From Pseudarthrobacter defluvii (lineage in GTDB: Bacteria > Actinomycetota > Actinomycetes > Actinomycetales > Micrococcaceae): a DNA stretch of 64,000 bases. A program made the position numbers and the translations under genes. The stretch covers positions 2,728,001-2,792,000 of the forward strand of contig NZ_JAUSYG010000001.1 of the NCBI RefSeq assembly GCF_030816725.1, in the 5' to 3' direction. The notes beneath the pieces were generated by a model. That model had not been told where the DNA came from. It was given only the letters and a program-made list of their open reading frames with translations, and did not search any database. Positions 36,888-46,408 of this stretch are shown here, one piece after another. Each line of letters opens with the position of its first letter. The first letter of the stretch is position 1.

Positions 36888-38695
36888 CGGTTGCGGACGG
36901 CGTTGACCACGTAGTCGACGGCCTTGTCGACAGCCACGTTCTCGGCATTGCCGCTGCGGCGGTCCTTGATCTCCACCACGCCGTCCACCAGGCCACGGCC
37001 CACCGCGAGGATGGTGGGGACGCCCACCAGCTCCGCGTCACCGAACTTCACGCCGGGTGAGACCTTGGGCCGGTCATCGTAAATGACGGACAGGCCGGCC
37101 TCTTCGAGTCCTGCAGACAGCTTTTCCGCCGTCTGGAAGATCTCGTCCCCGCGGCCCACGGCAACGACATGGACATCGGCAGGGGCCACGGTGCGGGGCC
37201 AGACAAGGCCGCGGTCGTCGTGGTTGGCCTCTGCCAGGGCCGCCACGGCGCGGGTGACTCCGACGCCGTAGGAGCCCATGGTGACCACCACCTGCTTGCC
37301 GTTTTGGTCCAGCACCTTGAGGTCCAGGGCTTCGGCGTACTTGCGGCCGAGCTGGAAGATGTGGCCCATCTCGATGCCGCGGGCGGTCTCCAGCGGCCCG
37401 GATCCGTCAGGGGCGGGATCGCCGGCACGGACTTCGGTGCACTCGATGACGCCGTCCCAGCCGAAGTCGCGGCCGGCCACCAGGCCGAAGACGTGCTTGC
37501 CGGCCTCGTTGGCACCGGTGATCCATGCGGTTCCGCTGACCACCCGCGGGTCCACCAGGTACAACAGTTTGGTGGCGCTTTCGGCACCCAGCAGGGCTGC
37601 GTCCAGGGACAGGCCTGGGCCCAGGTATCCCTTGACGATCAGCGGCTGTTTCTTGAGGTCTTCCTCGTTGGCCTGCTCGAGCCCAATCTCGCCCGCGATG
37701 GGCAGGAAGGCGCCGATGTTTGCCTCCACCCGCTTCAGGTCCACGGCGCGGTCGCCGGGGACACCGATGACCACCAGCTGCCGCTCACCGGTGGGCAGCG
37801 TGACGGCGAGGACCACGTTCTTGAGCGTGTCCGCCGCGGTCCAGGCGCCGCCGTCGCCCTCTGCCCGCGGGGCAATCTGGTTGGAAGCGGCAACCAGGGT
37901 CTCGATGGTGGGGGTGTCCGGGGTATCCAGGACCTCCGCCGCCGGGGCACTGCTGAAGCCGATCTCGGCCGGCACCACCGTGGTAACGGCCTCGACGTTG
38001 GCTGCATATCCACCAGCGGAGCGGACAAAGGTGTCCTCGCCGATCTCGGTTGGGAACAGGAATTCCTCGCTCCTGGACCCGCCCATGGCGCCGGCGGTGG
38101 CTGCCACGGGCACCACCTCGAGGCCCAGGCGTTCGAAGATCTTCAGGTATGCGGAGCGGTGGGCCGCGTAGCTGGCGTCCAGGCCGGCGTCGTCAACATC
38201 AAAGGAGTAGGAATCCTTCATGATGAACTCACGGCCGCGGAGGAGCCCTGCCCGGGGGCGGGCTTCGTCGCGGTACTTGTTCTGGATCTGGTACAGGCTC
38301 AGCGGCAGGTCCTTGTAGGACGAGTACAGGTCCTTGACCAGGAGCGTGAACATCTCCTCATGCGTGGGGGCCAGCAGGTAGTCGGCGCCCTTGCGGTCCT
38401 GGAGGCGGAACAGGCCTTCGCCGTATTCGGTCCAGCGGTTGGTAGCTTCGTACGGTTCACGGGGCAGCAGGGCCGGGAAGTGGACCTCCTGGGCGCCGAT
38501 GGCAGCCATTTCCTCGCGGATGATCTCCTCGACTTTCCGCAGGACGCTCAGCCCCAGCGGCAGCCAAGTGTAGATGCCCGGTGCGGCGCGGCGGATGTAA
38601 CCGGCACGGACCAGGAGCTTGTGGCTGGCGACCTCGGCATCGACGGGGTCTTCGCGCAGTGTGCGCAGGAAAAGCTGGGACAGTCGTAGGACCAC
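36884..38695 (-). CDS. proS: Proline--tRNA ligase
   Basis: 603 aa from the GTG at 38695, giving the usual [15 protein letters not shown] start. Class II synthetase charging tRNA-Pro, of the bacterial type with an editing insertion (about 230-390). Motif 2 region [44 protein letters not shown] and [10 protein letters not shown] are seen, with a C-terminal anticodon-binding domain ([12 protein letters not shown] onward). Expected in every bacterium. Confidence 0.98.
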   Translation of the reverse strand: MVLRLSQLFLRTLREDPVDAEVASHKLLVRAGYIRRAAPGIYTWLPLGLSVLRKVEEIIREEMAAIGAQEVHFPALLPREPYEATNRWTEYGEGLFRLQDRKGADYLLAPTHEEMFTLLVKDLYSSYKDLPLSLYQIQNKYRDEARPRAGLLRGREFIMKDSYSFDVDDAGLDASYAAHRSAYLKIFERLGLEVVPVAATAGAMGGSRSEEFLFPTEIGEDTFVRSAGGYAANVEAVTTVVPAEIGFSSAPAAEVLDTPDTPTIETLVAASNQIAPRAEGDGGAWTAADTLKNVVLAVTLPTGERQLVVIGVPGDRAVDLKRVEANIGAFLPIAGEIGLEQANEEDLKKQPLIVKGYLGPGLSLDAALLGAESATKLLYLVDPRVVSGTAWITGANEAGKHVFGLVAGRDFGWDGVIECTEVRAGDPAPDGSGPLETARGIEMGHIFQLGRKYAEALDLKVLDQNGKQVVVTMGSYGVGVTRAVAALAEANHDDRGLVWPRTVAPADVHVVAVGRGDEIFQTAEKLSAGLEEAGLSVIYDDRPKVSPGVKFGDAELVGVPTILAVGRGLVDGVVEIKDRRSGNAENVAVDKAVDYVVNAVRNR

Positions 38696-39076
38696 GGGTG
38701 GTATCCGTTTCTGGGGAAGTGCTGGGTCAGCAGGGCCGGACAATTCGTCTGGATACTAATCTACCGGCACGGAACCTGCCGCAATTACGGGCTACTGAAG
38801 GCAGCGCGACTGCAGCAGAACCTCGCAAAGGCCGAACACAGTAGAGCCACGCCCGGGAATACAAAGCCCCTGGCCCCCCAGTGAGGCTGGTCATCGCATC
38901 CGGGCGTGGCTCAACGCCGTTATCGCCTAAGTACTGGTGAGGACTGGTGAGACCGCCCACCCCACTTCCAGCGCAGCTAGAACGAACTTATGTGATCGTG
39001 CGCACGTTTGACAAGTGTTTTTACTTTTTGGGAATCCGTTTGCCTGATGTGTCGTCCGGCGTTACTTCACCAGGCG
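38696..39076. other. 381-bp gap between proS and the lipoprotein gene
   Basis: No ORF here has a recognisable domain. The centre holds the long hairpin at 38844-38912, listed separately. The right part (38990-39050) is unusually AT-rich for this chromosome and includes TTGACA at 39008 without a matching -10. Near 39060-39090 two similar 13-mers (GCGTTACTTCACC and GCGTCACTTCACC) sit at the end of the lipoprotein gene. It probably holds the proS promoter. Confidence 0.6.
38844..38912. ncRNA. Unassigned structured element, 13-bp stem with long loop
   Basis: GAGCCACGCCCGG at 38844-38856 pairs perfectly with 38900-38912. The 43-nt loop holds a six-C run and can pair internally (CTGGCC...GGCTGG). 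It could be an sRNA, the proS leader or the terminator of the lipoprotein gene. I could not match it to a known family; a single C6 loop is not enough for the 6C RNA motif. Confidence 0.35.
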
Positions 39077-39838
39077 TCACTTCACCTGGGCGGCAGCGGA
39101 GTCCAGGAGCGCACCTGCCCGCCGGACGGCGTCGGCCTCACTCTCTCCGCCGGACGCAACCGCAGTGAGCACCACGCCCTGCTTGACCGCCTGGGCAGTG
39201 ACCGTTGACTGCTTCTGGCCATCGGGCAAAGCGCTGTCAGTGCGGTACGCAACGGTGCCGGGCAGGCTGCCGGCTCCTTCCACCAGCGTTACGGTGACGG
39301 CCACCTCCATGCCGGAGGCAGTCATGGTCATGGAGGAGCACTTCTGCAGCTGGGCCGGCTGGTCCTTGACCTTCGCAAGGAAGCCTTGATCCAGGCCGGC
39401 GACTACCGACAGGGCTGTGACGGCCCCGGTGCCGGCGTCCGTGCTCATCCCCATGGCCATGGTTGCTCCGTCGACAGAGGGCACCGTGCTGGCGGCAGCG
39501 AGTTCCTTGCACTCTGCCGGCTTGACGTCGATCGACGCGATCATCGCCTTGGTTTGTTCCAGTGTCGTCTTGATGTCCCCGCCCGGCAGGACAGACAGCC
39601 TCCGATCGGCGGCGTCCCGGACCTGGGCCACGATGGCAGCGAGTCCGTCACTGGTGTAGGCCTTGGCGGTGGGCGTGGGGGTGGCTGATGGGCTGGGCGT
39701 ATTTGCCGGGCTTGCGGTGGCAGCAGGCGCAGCAGGTGTGGACACCGCTGCCTGTGGCGCGGGCGCTCCGCCGCAGGCAGAAGCCGTGACGGCAAGAAGG
39801 GCGCAGGCCCCGAAAGTACCCAGTGCGGACGTCTTCAA
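39077..39838 (-). CDS. Putative lipoprotein, Thr/Pro-rich linker
   Basis: 253 aa. The signal peptide ends at ASACGG, a weak lipobox (Cys22 as likely lipidated residue). A linker rich in Ala, Thr, Pro and Ser (about 27-60) leads to a folded domain (about 62-253) with two conserved-looking Cys residues, in AECKELA and QKCSSMTMT, that may form a disulfide. The pattern resembles extracellular PknH-like sensor domains of actinobacteria (inference). Probably exposed on the outer face of the membrane. Confidence 0.72.
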   Translation of the reverse strand: MKTSALGTFGACALLAVTASACGGAPAPQAAVSTPAAPAATASPANTPSPSATPTPTAKAYTSDGLAAIVAQVRDAADRRLSVLPGGDIKTTLEQTKAMIASIDVKPAECKELAAASTVPSVDGATMAMGMSTDAGTGAVTALSVVAGLDQGFLAKVKDQPAQLQKCSSMTMTASGMEVAVTVTLVEGAGSLPGTVAYRTDSALPDGQKQSTVTAQAVKQGVVLTAVASGGESEADAVRRAGALLDSAAAQVK

Positions 39839-39856
39839 TTTTCCCCCAATATTTAG

Positions 39857-39885
39857 TTTCTAACCCGGCAATTGCCGGTTAGAAA
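39857..39885 (-). terminator. Terminator overlapping the GNAT stop codon
   Basis: TTTCTAAC-CGGCAA and TTGCCGGTTAGAAA form a 14-bp stem with one bulged C. The structure includes the TAA stop of the GNAT gene at 39879-39881. Confidence 0.75.
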
Positions 39886-40778
39886 AGGACTGTAGCGAAC
39901 GTCCCCACCTGGCGGAAGCCCACGCGTTCGTAGGTGGACCTGGCCCTGGTGTTGAAGCCGTTGACGTACAGGCTGGTCATCGGGGCAATCTGCTGGGCTT
40001 TTTCCACCACAGCCGCCATGTAGGCGGCGCTTAGCCCCCGGCCGCGGAAGGCCGGGTTCATCCAGACGCCCTGGACCTGGGTGACATCGTCGGTTACTGC
40101 GCCGAGTTCGGCTTTGAACACCACCTCGCGGTCTTCGTTGAGGTGGACCAGGGAGTGTCCCTGCCGGATGAGGCCCTCCACCCGCCGGCTGTAGAACTCC
40201 CTGCCGCCCAGGTAGGGGGAATAGCCCACTTCTTCCTCGAACATGGCTGCGCATGCGGGAAGGATTCGGTCGAAGTCGGCGAGGTCCCCGTACACCAGGC
40301 CAGGGTGGGGCTGTACCAGGGGCGGTCCTTCGATGATCATGAGCGGCTGGTCGGCGCGGACCTCGTGGGCATGGTGCCCGAGCTCGGTGAGTTCGGCGTT
40401 GAGTGCCAGCACGGCGTCCGCCGGTCCGAAAGCGGACGCATACCTGCGCCCGGAACTGTTGGCGGCCTCCGCCACCAGTGGGACGAGGGCGCGGTCGAGC
40501 TGGACCGGAACCAGGTTGGCCCCGGCCCAGCACGCGCCTGTCAGAATGCCGTCGTCGAATACGCCGATGACTCCGGCCCCGCCGCTGGTGGGCGCCGCAG
40601 TGCCCGTGGCGCGCAGGTGCGCCAGGATGAACACATTGGCCACCGGGTCCTGCTGGGCCAGCAATGTGAGCGCGGGGGTGTCCTGGGCGTCGAGGGTACG
40701 GACGGAAATCCCCGCCGGATCTGGCGCGTCCCTACGAGACGCTAACCACGGGGCTACCCTTGACAGCATCTTCGCCAT
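39879..40778 (-). CDS. GNAT acetyltransferase with N-terminal DUF4081-like domain
   Basis: 299 aa. The N-terminal half (about 20-140, with [13 protein letters not shown]) looks like the DUF4081 domain often fused to acetyltransferases. The C-terminal half is a GNAT domain with the acetyl-CoA loop [22 protein letters not shown] and [23 protein letters not shown]. The acetyl acceptor is unknown. The start overlaps the end of ispG by 47 bp; an ATG at 40769 is an alternative. It is often next to ispG in actinobacteria. Confidence 0.9.
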   Translation of the reverse strand: MAKMLSRVAPWLASRRDAPDPAGISVRTLDAQDTPALTLLAQQDPVANVFILAHLRATGTAAPTSGGAGVIGVFDDGILTGACWAGANLVPVQLDRALVPLVAEAANSSGRRYASAFGPADAVLALNAELTELGHHAHEVRADQPLMIIEGPPLVQPHPGLVYGDLADFDRILPACAAMFEEEVGYSPYLGGREFYSRRVEGLIRQGHSLVHLNEDREVVFKAELGAVTDDVTQVQGVWMNPAFRGRGLSAAYMAAVVEKAQQIAPMTSLYVNGFNTRARSTYERVGFRQVGTFATVLF

Positions 40779-41898
40779 CGGCCTCCCCCATCTCTTCCGC
40801 GATCCGCATAGCCTCTTCGATCAGTGTCTCAACAATTGCGCTCTCGGGAACAGTCTTGATGACCTCGCCCTTAACGAAAATCTGGCCCTTGCCGTTGCCG
40901 GAAGCAACACCAAGGTCAGCCTCTCGTGCCTCGCCGGGGCCGTTCACAACGCAGCCCATGACTGCCACGCGCAGCGGAATCTCCATTCCCTCCAGCCCGG
41001 CAGTGACCTGTTCTGCCAGAGTGTACACGTCCACCTGAGCGCGGCCGCAGGAAGGGCACGACACGATTTCCAGCTTGCGGGGCCGCAGGTTGAGCGACTG
41101 GAGGATCTGGTTGCCCACCTTGATCTCCTCCACCGGCGGCGCGGAGAGGGACACGCGGATGGTGTCACCGATCCCCCGCGACAGGAGCGCGCCGAACGCC
41201 GTGGCGGACTTGATGGTCCCCTGGAAGGCGGGTCCGGCTTCGGTGACGCCCAGGTGCAGGGGCCAGTCGCCCTTTTCGGCGAGCATTTCGTAGGCGGCCA
41301 CCATGACCACGGGGTCGTTGTGCTTCACGGAGATCTTGAAGTCGTGGAAGCCGTGCTCTTCGAACAGCGAAGCCTCCCAGACCGCTGATTCGACCAGCGC
41401 TTCCGGGGTGGCCTTGCCGTACTTCTTCAGGATCCCCGGCTCCAGGGAGCCTGCGTTGACGCCGATACGGATGGAGGTGCCGTGGTCCTTTGCGGCGGCG
41501 GCAATTTCCTTGACCTGGTCGTCGAACTTGCGGATGTTTCCGGGGTTCACACGCACGGCGGCACAACCGGCTTCAATGGCCGCAAAGACGTATTTGGGCT
41601 GGAAGTGGATGTCCGCGATGACCGGGATCTGGGACTTCCGGGCGATGATGGGCAGCGCTTCGGCGTCGTCCGCGGACGGGCAGGCGACGCGGACAATGTC
41701 GCAGCCGGATGCCGTGAGTTCGGCTATTTGTTGCAGGGTGGCGTTGATGTCCGTGGTGGGTGTGGTGGTCATGGACTGCACGCTGATGGGGTAGTCAGAC
41801 CCAACGCCTACCGAGCCGACTTTGATTTGGCGTGTCTTGCGGCGGGGGGCAAGGACGGGCGGTGGTGCTGACGGCATTCCCAGGCTGACCGAGGTCAC
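40732..41898 (-). CDS. ispG: 4-hydroxy-3-methylbut-2-enyl diphosphate synthase IspG
   Basis: 388 aa from the GTG at 41898, with AAGGAG at good spacing. This [4Fe-4S] enzyme makes HMBPP in the MEP isoprenoid pathway. It shows [30 protein letters not shown], the cluster Cys residues in [13 protein letters not shown] and the third in [18 protein letters not shown]. dxr of the same pathway lies at 45123-46307, so two MEP steps cluster here. Confidence 0.98.
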   Translation of the reverse strand: MTSVSLGMPSAPPPVLAPRRKTRQIKVGSVGVGSDYPISVQSMTTTPTTDINATLQQIAELTASGCDIVRVACPSADDAEALPIIARKSQIPVIADIHFQPKYVFAAIEAGCAAVRVNPGNIRKFDDQVKEIAAAAKDHGTSIRIGVNAGSLEPGILKKYGKATPEALVESAVWEASLFEEHGFHDFKISVKHNDPVVMVAAYEMLAEKGDWPLHLGVTEAGPAFQGTIKSATAFGALLSRGIGDTIRVSLSAPPVEEIKVGNQILQSLNLRPRKLEIVSCPSCGRAQVDVYTLAEQVTAGLEGMEIPLRVAVMGCVVNGPGEAREADLGVASGNGKGQIFVKGEVIKTVPESAIVETLIEEAMRIAEEMGEADGEDAVKGSPVVSVS

Positions 41899-41932
41899 GT
41901 GGACTCCTTGGGTTGAAAGGGTAAAAAGGCGG

Positions 41933-42226
41933 CTACGCGGAGATCCCGGCGAGCATGCCGATGATTGGAGACCATTCGGTGATGCGGGTTCCGGCAATGA
42001 CTCCGGCGCCGGCGAACGGGTCCTGCTTGAGGATCGAGTTGAGGGCGGCTTCATCCGTTGCCTTGAAAATCAGCAAGGCACCTGCACCGTCGCCGTAGGG
42101 GCCGCTGGCCAGGAGGACGCTGTCCTCCGCCAGGCCCGCAAGCCATTCGCGGTGCGCGGGCCGGACCTCGTTGCGGGTTTCGGTGGAGTTGGCGGCGTAA
42201 ACGTACTCAACGGCAAAAACTGTCAT
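41933..42226 (-). CDS. YciI family protein
   Basis: 97 aa ferredoxin-like fold. The YciI pattern is seen in [10 protein letters not shown]...[25 protein letters not shown], with the His-Asp pair thought to act in the family, and [26 protein letters not shown]. Family members may be small hydrolases or muconolactone-isomerase-like enzymes; no specific reaction can be given. It precedes ispG by 34 bp. Confidence 0.88.
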   Translation of the reverse strand: MTVFAVEYVYAANSTETRNEVRPAHREWLAGLAEDSVLLASGPYGDGAGALLIFKATDEAALNSILKQDPFAGAGVIAGTRITEWSPIIGMLAGISA

Positions 42227-42321
42227 ACCGCTACCCTATCGCCATGGCCGGTTTGGCAGCGCACGCCTCCGCCGGGCAAAGCCTTGCGGCCAAATGCAGA
42301 GACACCCGTGCAGGAATGACC

Positions 42322-42873
42322 TCAGTGCAGGAAGAGGACTTTGACTGCGGCAGCGGTTCCGGCTGCCCAGAGCATGGAGGTGAGCGTGCCGATGATGAAG
42401 CGCTCGGCGGCCACCGGGGTTTCCTTCAACTCGGCGAACCTCCCAAGGCCCTTGATGGCAACGATGTAGGCGATGGCCACGGGCTGGCCGGCAAGGATGG
42501 CAAGGCAGACCCCCAGCCGCTCAAGCACGCCAATGATGGCACCACCGCGCAGGATGCGCTGGGTGGGCAGCGCCGGTCCGGCAGTAGCGCGTGACGCCGG
42601 CGCGCCCGGCGGTGCGGTCAGCTCACCGTCCACCGTTTGGCCGGCGGCTGCGCTGCCGGCGGCTTCGAGGCCGGCGCCAGGGGCGGACTCAACGGCATCA
42701 TCCACGGTGACGTCAGCCGAGGGGTCCTGCTCCGCCTTGCGGATTGCCTCGGCCGCCTTCGCAGCATCCGCCCTGTCATCGATGGTCCTTGCCAGCTTGA
42801 ACACCAGCGCGGTGACCGGCCAGCCGGCAAACCCGGCCACCATCAGGGCCACTGCCACCCACAGTGCAGTCAC
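42322..42873 (-). CDS. Membrane partner of the SatD-like protein
   Basis: 183 aa. One N-terminal helix (about 5-25) and a C-terminal hydrophobic region (about 115-180) enclose a disordered Ala/Glu-rich middle. The C-terminal segment ILRGGAIIGVLERLGVCLAILAGQ...IVAIKGLGRFAELK..AERFIIGTLTSMLWA resembles the C-terminal membrane part of DUF3307-type proteins that neighbour satD genes (inference). Its start overlaps the upstream gene by 4 bp, so the two probably act together. Confidence 0.72.
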   Translation of the reverse strand: MTALWVAVALMVAGFAGWPVTALVFKLARTIDDRADAAKAAEAIRKAEQDPSADVTVDDAVESAPGAGLEAAGSAAAGQTVDGELTAPPGAPASRATAGPALPTQRILRGGAIIGVLERLGVCLAILAGQPVAIAYIVAIKGLGRFAELKETPVAAERFIIGTLTSMLWAAGTAAAVKVLFLH

Positions 42874-43685
42874 CTGTCTCCTTCGTTCCGGTTTTCAGTA
42901 GGGTCGTCGGCGCGCCGGGCCGGCTCCGCCAATGCCTGGGGCTCCCGGGGCGCCCGGTCATCCCTGGACGCATCAGCACCTTTGGGCACCCCGTCATCCT
43001 GCACGAAACCACCAATCTGCGAGTCTGCCCATGCAAGAAGCATCGCGGCAGCTGGCCTGGCCGCCCATTCTTCCTGCCAGCCGGACCGAAGTACGGTCCG
43101 GCTCACGGATTGTTCCGAGATGCCGAGTTCATGCGCCACCTGTTTCTGGCTTCCGTGCCGGCCCGGCCCTTGGCCGCAGGGTCCGTGGCGGCGCAGGGCA
43201 TCCACGACCCGCCACTGGGCCTCCGTCCGGTCCTGGACAAGCCGGCCCAGCAGCCGGAGCACCGCCTCCGCATGTGCACACGCCTGGCTCCCCTCCCCGG
43301 CGGTGACACCTCCACCGGTCTTTCCCATGATGCCGGGCACCACTGACAACGGCACCTGCGCGCCTGCAGCTTTGGCCAGCTCAACTGCCTTGCGGGCGGC
43401 GACGAACGCAGTCCCGGTCCCTTCCCGGGGACTGGCGCCTGGAGCAAGAGAGACGGATCCGACGCCGATTCCCACGTACCAGCGCCCGCTCCGAAGTGCC
43501 TGCAGGGCTATCTCCACCACGCTGGAAGGGCCGTGCACTACTCCCTGGACTTCATCACCTACGGAACGTTCGAAGACCGGCTGTTCCGCTCCGGGAAGTT
43601 CGAGCCGCGCAATCCGGACCAGAAGGTCCGGGACGAGGTCTTGGCTGCCGGTGCTTCCCCGCTGGTCGATGGTCATAACGAACAT
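42870..43685 (-). CDS. SatD-like protein with helix-turn-helix segment
   Basis: 271 aa from the ATG at 43685. The N-terminal half begins MTIDQRGSTGS and contains SVGDEVQGVV and WYVGIGVGSV, the pattern of SatD-family proteins. A helix-turn-helix-like segment follows near residue 185-200 (SQKQVAHELGISEQSVSRTVL), then a disordered Arg/Pro/Asp-rich tail. In streptococci satD belongs to an acid-tolerance/secretion locus; the biochemical role is unknown. A clear promoter with a leaderless start lies upstream. Confidence 0.72.
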   Translation of the reverse strand: MFVMTIDQRGSTGSQDLVPDLLVRIARLELPGAEQPVFERSVGDEVQGVVHGPSSVVEIALQALRSGRWYVGIGVGSVSLAPGASPREGTGTAFVAARKAVELAKAAGAQVPLSVVPGIMGKTGGGVTAGEGSQACAHAEAVLRLLGRLVQDRTEAQWRVVDALRRHGPCGQGPGRHGSQKQVAHELGISEQSVSRTVLRSGWQEEWAARPAAAMLLAWADSQIGGFVQDDGVPKGADASRDDRAPREPQALAEPARRADDPTENRNEGDR

Positions 43686-43691
43686 TTCTCA

Positions 43692-43720
43692 ACCATAGGT
43701 GGTTGATGCCAGCAGATCAA
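43692..43720 (-). promoter_or_regulatory. Sigma-70-type promoter of the SatD-like gene
   Basis: Read on the minus strand, TTGATC, 17 nt, TATGGT, then 6 nt to the ATG at 43685. Spacing is ideal and predicts a leaderless mRNA. Confidence 0.7.
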
Positions 43721-43773
43721 TCAAATTTGGCTGATGTTTCCGGATCAACCCATCTTGGATCGGGAACCGAGGC

Positions 43774-45105
43774 TTACCCAAAGAGATTGACCGGCTTGAC
43801 GATGTCCGCGTAGATCAACAGCGCACTCATACCCATCAGCAGCGCAGCCACAACGTAGGTGACGGGAAGCAGTTTGGCGATGTCGAAGGCCCCCGGGTCC
43901 GGCCGTCCGCGCAGCTTTGCCACCTTGCGCCGCACGCCCTCATAGAGCGCCCCCGCAACGTGCCCGCCGTCGAGCGGCAGGAGCGGGATAAGGTTGAACA
44001 CCGCCAGGGCAAAGTTCAACCCGGCCAGCAGGCCAACGAGGGTTGCCACCCGGGCCTGCAGCGGCACAGCCTCCATGGCGGCGACTTCGCCCGCCACCCT
44101 GCCCACGCCCACCACACTGATGGGGCCGTTCGGGTCGCGCGGCTCTTCGCTGAAGGCGGCCTTGGCCACGCCCACCACGCGGGCAGGCAGGTTGAAGACG
44201 ACGCCGGCCACCTGCCGGATGTTCTCCCCCGCCATGGGCAGGACGGACGACGCCGGCTGGGGCACCAGCGCGGTTTGCGCACCGATGCCAAGGAATCCCA
44301 CGTCCTGGTACTGGAGGTTGCCGGCGGCGTCGGTGGCCTGGCGGCCGTCGTTTCCCATCACCGGACGGGCGGAAAGCACCGGTGTCACCGTGGTGGGTAC
44401 TGGACTGCCGTCCCGCTGCACCGTAATGGCCACTTCCTTGCCTGCGGAAGCGCGGATCCACTCCGTCAGCTGGTCCCAGCTGGTGACGGCTTTGCCGTCG
44501 AAGGACGTGACGGTGTCGTTCGGCTTCAGTCCGGCGGCCGCGGCGGGCGTCAGTTGGCAGTCAGCGGAATCGGGGTCGACGGTTTGTCCGGCTGCCACCT
44601 GGCACTTGGAGACGTCCGAAATGGTGGTGGTGGCGGTGGCAACCCCAAAGCCCATGAGCAGCACGGCGGTGAACAGCAGCCCAAGGATCATGTTCATGGC
44701 GGGGCCCCCCAGCATGACGACGATCTTTTTCCAGACCGGCAGCCGGTAGAACACCCTGTTCCCGTCACCGGGCCCCACTTCTTCGTGGGCCATGGAGCGG
44801 GCTTCAGTGGCAAGCGTCTGGAACATGCCGGTGCTGGAGGGCCGCACCGTGCCGTCCTCCTTGTTGGGCGGGTACATGCCGATCATGGAAACGTAGCCGC
44901 CCAATGGCACAGCCTTTACGCCGTATTCGGTTTCGCCTTTCCGGCGTGACCACAGCGTAGGCCCGAAACCGATCATGTACTTGGTAACGCGGACCTTGAA
45001 GAGCTTGGCGGGGACCAGGTGCCCCACTTCATGGAGCGCAATGGACACAGCGATGCCCACGGCCACGAAGACGACGCCGAGGATGAAAAGTAGGACAGGG
45101 GTCAT
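43774..45105 (-). CDS. rseP: Site-2 zinc metalloprotease (RseP/Rip1 type, M50)
   Basis: 443 aa. This intramembrane protease cuts membrane anchors such as anti-sigma factors; the mycobacterial homologue is Rip1. It has HEVGH in the first helix (His25, Glu26, His29), a PDZ domain (about 175-260, with GLKPNDTVTSFDGKAVTSW) and the C-terminal metal-site motif LDGGH in PLLPLDGGHVAGALYEGVRRK. Four hydrophobic helices are visible. dxr lies 17 bp upstream, a common arrangement. Confidence 0.95.
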   Translation of the reverse strand: MTPVLLFILGVVFVAVGIAVSIALHEVGHLVPAKLFKVRVTKYMIGFGPTLWSRRKGETEYGVKAVPLGGYVSMIGMYPPNKEDGTVRPSSTGMFQTLATEARSMAHEEVGPGDGNRVFYRLPVWKKIVVMLGGPAMNMILGLLFTAVLLMGFGVATATTTISDVSKCQVAAGQTVDPDSADCQLTPAAAAGLKPNDTVTSFDGKAVTSWDQLTEWIRASAGKEVAITVQRDGSPVPTTVTPVLSARPVMGNDGRQATDAAGNLQYQDVGFLGIGAQTALVPQPASSVLPMAGENIRQVAGVVFNLPARVVGVAKAAFSEEPRDPNGPISVVGVGRVAGEVAAMEAVPLQARVATLVGLLAGLNFALAVFNLIPLLPLDGGHVAGALYEGVRRKVAKLRGRPDPGAFDIAKLLPVTYVVAALLMGMSALLIYADIVKPVNLFG

Positions 45106-45122
45106 GGAGGTGCTGCTGCTTC

Positions 45123-46307
45123 CTAGAGACTGCTGACTGCTAAACGTTCGTGGGCGCGTGCGCGTGCCCAGCTTTCAGCATCCAGCACTGATTCCACCGT
45201 CAGCCCGGAAGAACCTGAATGTTCGCTGAGCACGGTATCGATCGTATCCACGATGTCGGTGAAGCGGATCCTGCCGGCATGGAACGCCGTCACTGCCTCC
45301 TCGTTGGCCGCGTTGAACACTGCAGGGAACGTACTGCCCTGCTTGGCGGCGTCCTTGGCAAGGCCCACGGCGGGGAAGGCTTCCGTGTCCAGCGGTTCAA
45401 AGGTCCACGTGGCCGCCTGCGTCCAGTCGCACGGGCGGGCGGCGTTGGGCACGCGGGCCGGCCAGCCGAGTCCCAGGGCGATGGGCAGCCGCATGTCCGG
45501 CGGGGAGGCCTGGGCGATGGTGGAGCCGTCAACGAACTGCACCATGGAGTGCACTACGGACTGGGGATGGACCACGACGTCGATCCGGTCGAGCGGGATA
45601 TCGAACAGCAGGTGCGCCTCGATGACTTCCAGGCCCTTGTTCACCAGCGTGGCCGAGTTGGTGGTGACCATGACGCCCATGTCCCAGGTGGGGTGGGCCA
45701 GGGCCTCCTGCGGCGTGACGCCGTGGAGTTCCTCCCGGCTCCTGCCGCGGAAGGGGCCGCCGGAAGCGGTCAGGATGAGCTTGTCCACTTCAGCGGCGGT
45801 GCCGGAGCGAAGGCACTGGGCAATGGCGGAGTGTTCGGAGTCCACCGGAACAATCTGGCCTTCCCTGGCCGCGGCTTTGACCAGGCTGCCGCCCACGATC
45901 AGCGACTCTTTGTTGGCGAGGGCCAGGGTGGCGCCGGACTTGAGGGCCGCCAGCGTGGGTGCCAGGCCGATGGAACCCGTGATTCCGTTGAGTACCACGT
46001 CCGCCTCCACGGCAGCGATCCGCGCGGAGGCCTCCGGGCCGGCCACGATCTCCGGCCGGTATCCCGTGCGGCCGGCCGCCGCCGCGGCGTCGCGGATCAG
46101 CGTTTCCAGCCGGGCCGGGTCTCCCCCGGCAATTCCCACGGCTGCGGCACCGGTGTGGACTGCCTGCCGGGCCAGGAGTTCCAGGTTGCCGCCCCCGGCG
46201 CTCAGTGCCACCACCTCGAAAAGGTGCGGGGCGCCGTCGACGACGTCAATCGCCTGGGTGCCGATGGAACCGGTGGATCCGAGGAGGACGATTCTGCGTG
46301 GCTGCAT
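45123..46307 (-). CDS. dxr: 1-deoxy-D-xylulose 5-phosphate reductoisomerase
   Basis: 394 aa. It makes MEP from DXP with NADPH, the first committed step of the MEP pathway. Seen are [18 protein letters not shown] (NADPH site), [12 protein letters not shown], the metal-site segment [14 protein letters not shown] and [16 protein letters not shown], and [18 protein letters not shown]. Fosmidomycin target in other bacteria. It is divergent from the lipase-maturation-factor-like gene. Confidence 0.98.
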   Translation of the reverse strand: MQPRRIVLLGSTGSIGTQAIDVVDGAPHLFEVVALSAGGGNLELLARQAVHTGAAAVGIAGGDPARLETLIRDAAAAAGRTGYRPEIVAGPEASARIAAVEADVVLNGITGSIGLAPTLAALKSGATLALANKESLIVGGSLVKAAAREGQIVPVDSEHSAIAQCLRSGTAAEVDKLILTASGGPFRGRSREELHGVTPQEALAHPTWDMGVMVTTNSATLVNKGLEVIEAHLLFDIPLDRIDVVVHPQSVVHSMVQFVDGSTIAQASPPDMRLPIALGLGWPARVPNAARPCDWTQAATWTFEPLDTEAFPAVGLAKDAAKQGSTFPAVFNAANEEAVTAFHAGRIRFTDIVDTIDTVLSEHSGSSGLTVESVLDAESWARARAHERLAVSSL

Positions 46308-46373
46308 TGGTTAAGTATCCCGCACCCTTCGGGCGCCGCCGCGCCCCGGCCAGTGCCGCTGGCCTGCTGCGCC

Positions 46374-46401
46374 TTGACCCGGGCAAGGCCGGGCGTAACG
46401 T
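46374..46401 (+). promoter_or_regulatory. Promoter of lipase-maturation-factor-like gene
   Basis: TTGACC, 16 nt, TAACGT, then 7 nt to the GTG at 46409. No Shine-Dalgarno sequence lies in between, so the transcript is probably leaderless. This is among the best -35/-10 matches in the window. Confidence 0.65.
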
Positions 46402-46408
46402 GGTTTGC

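Noticed and set aside
38844..38912. 6C RNA motif
   Set aside because: Only one C6 run is seen in a loop; the motif needs two such stem-loops.
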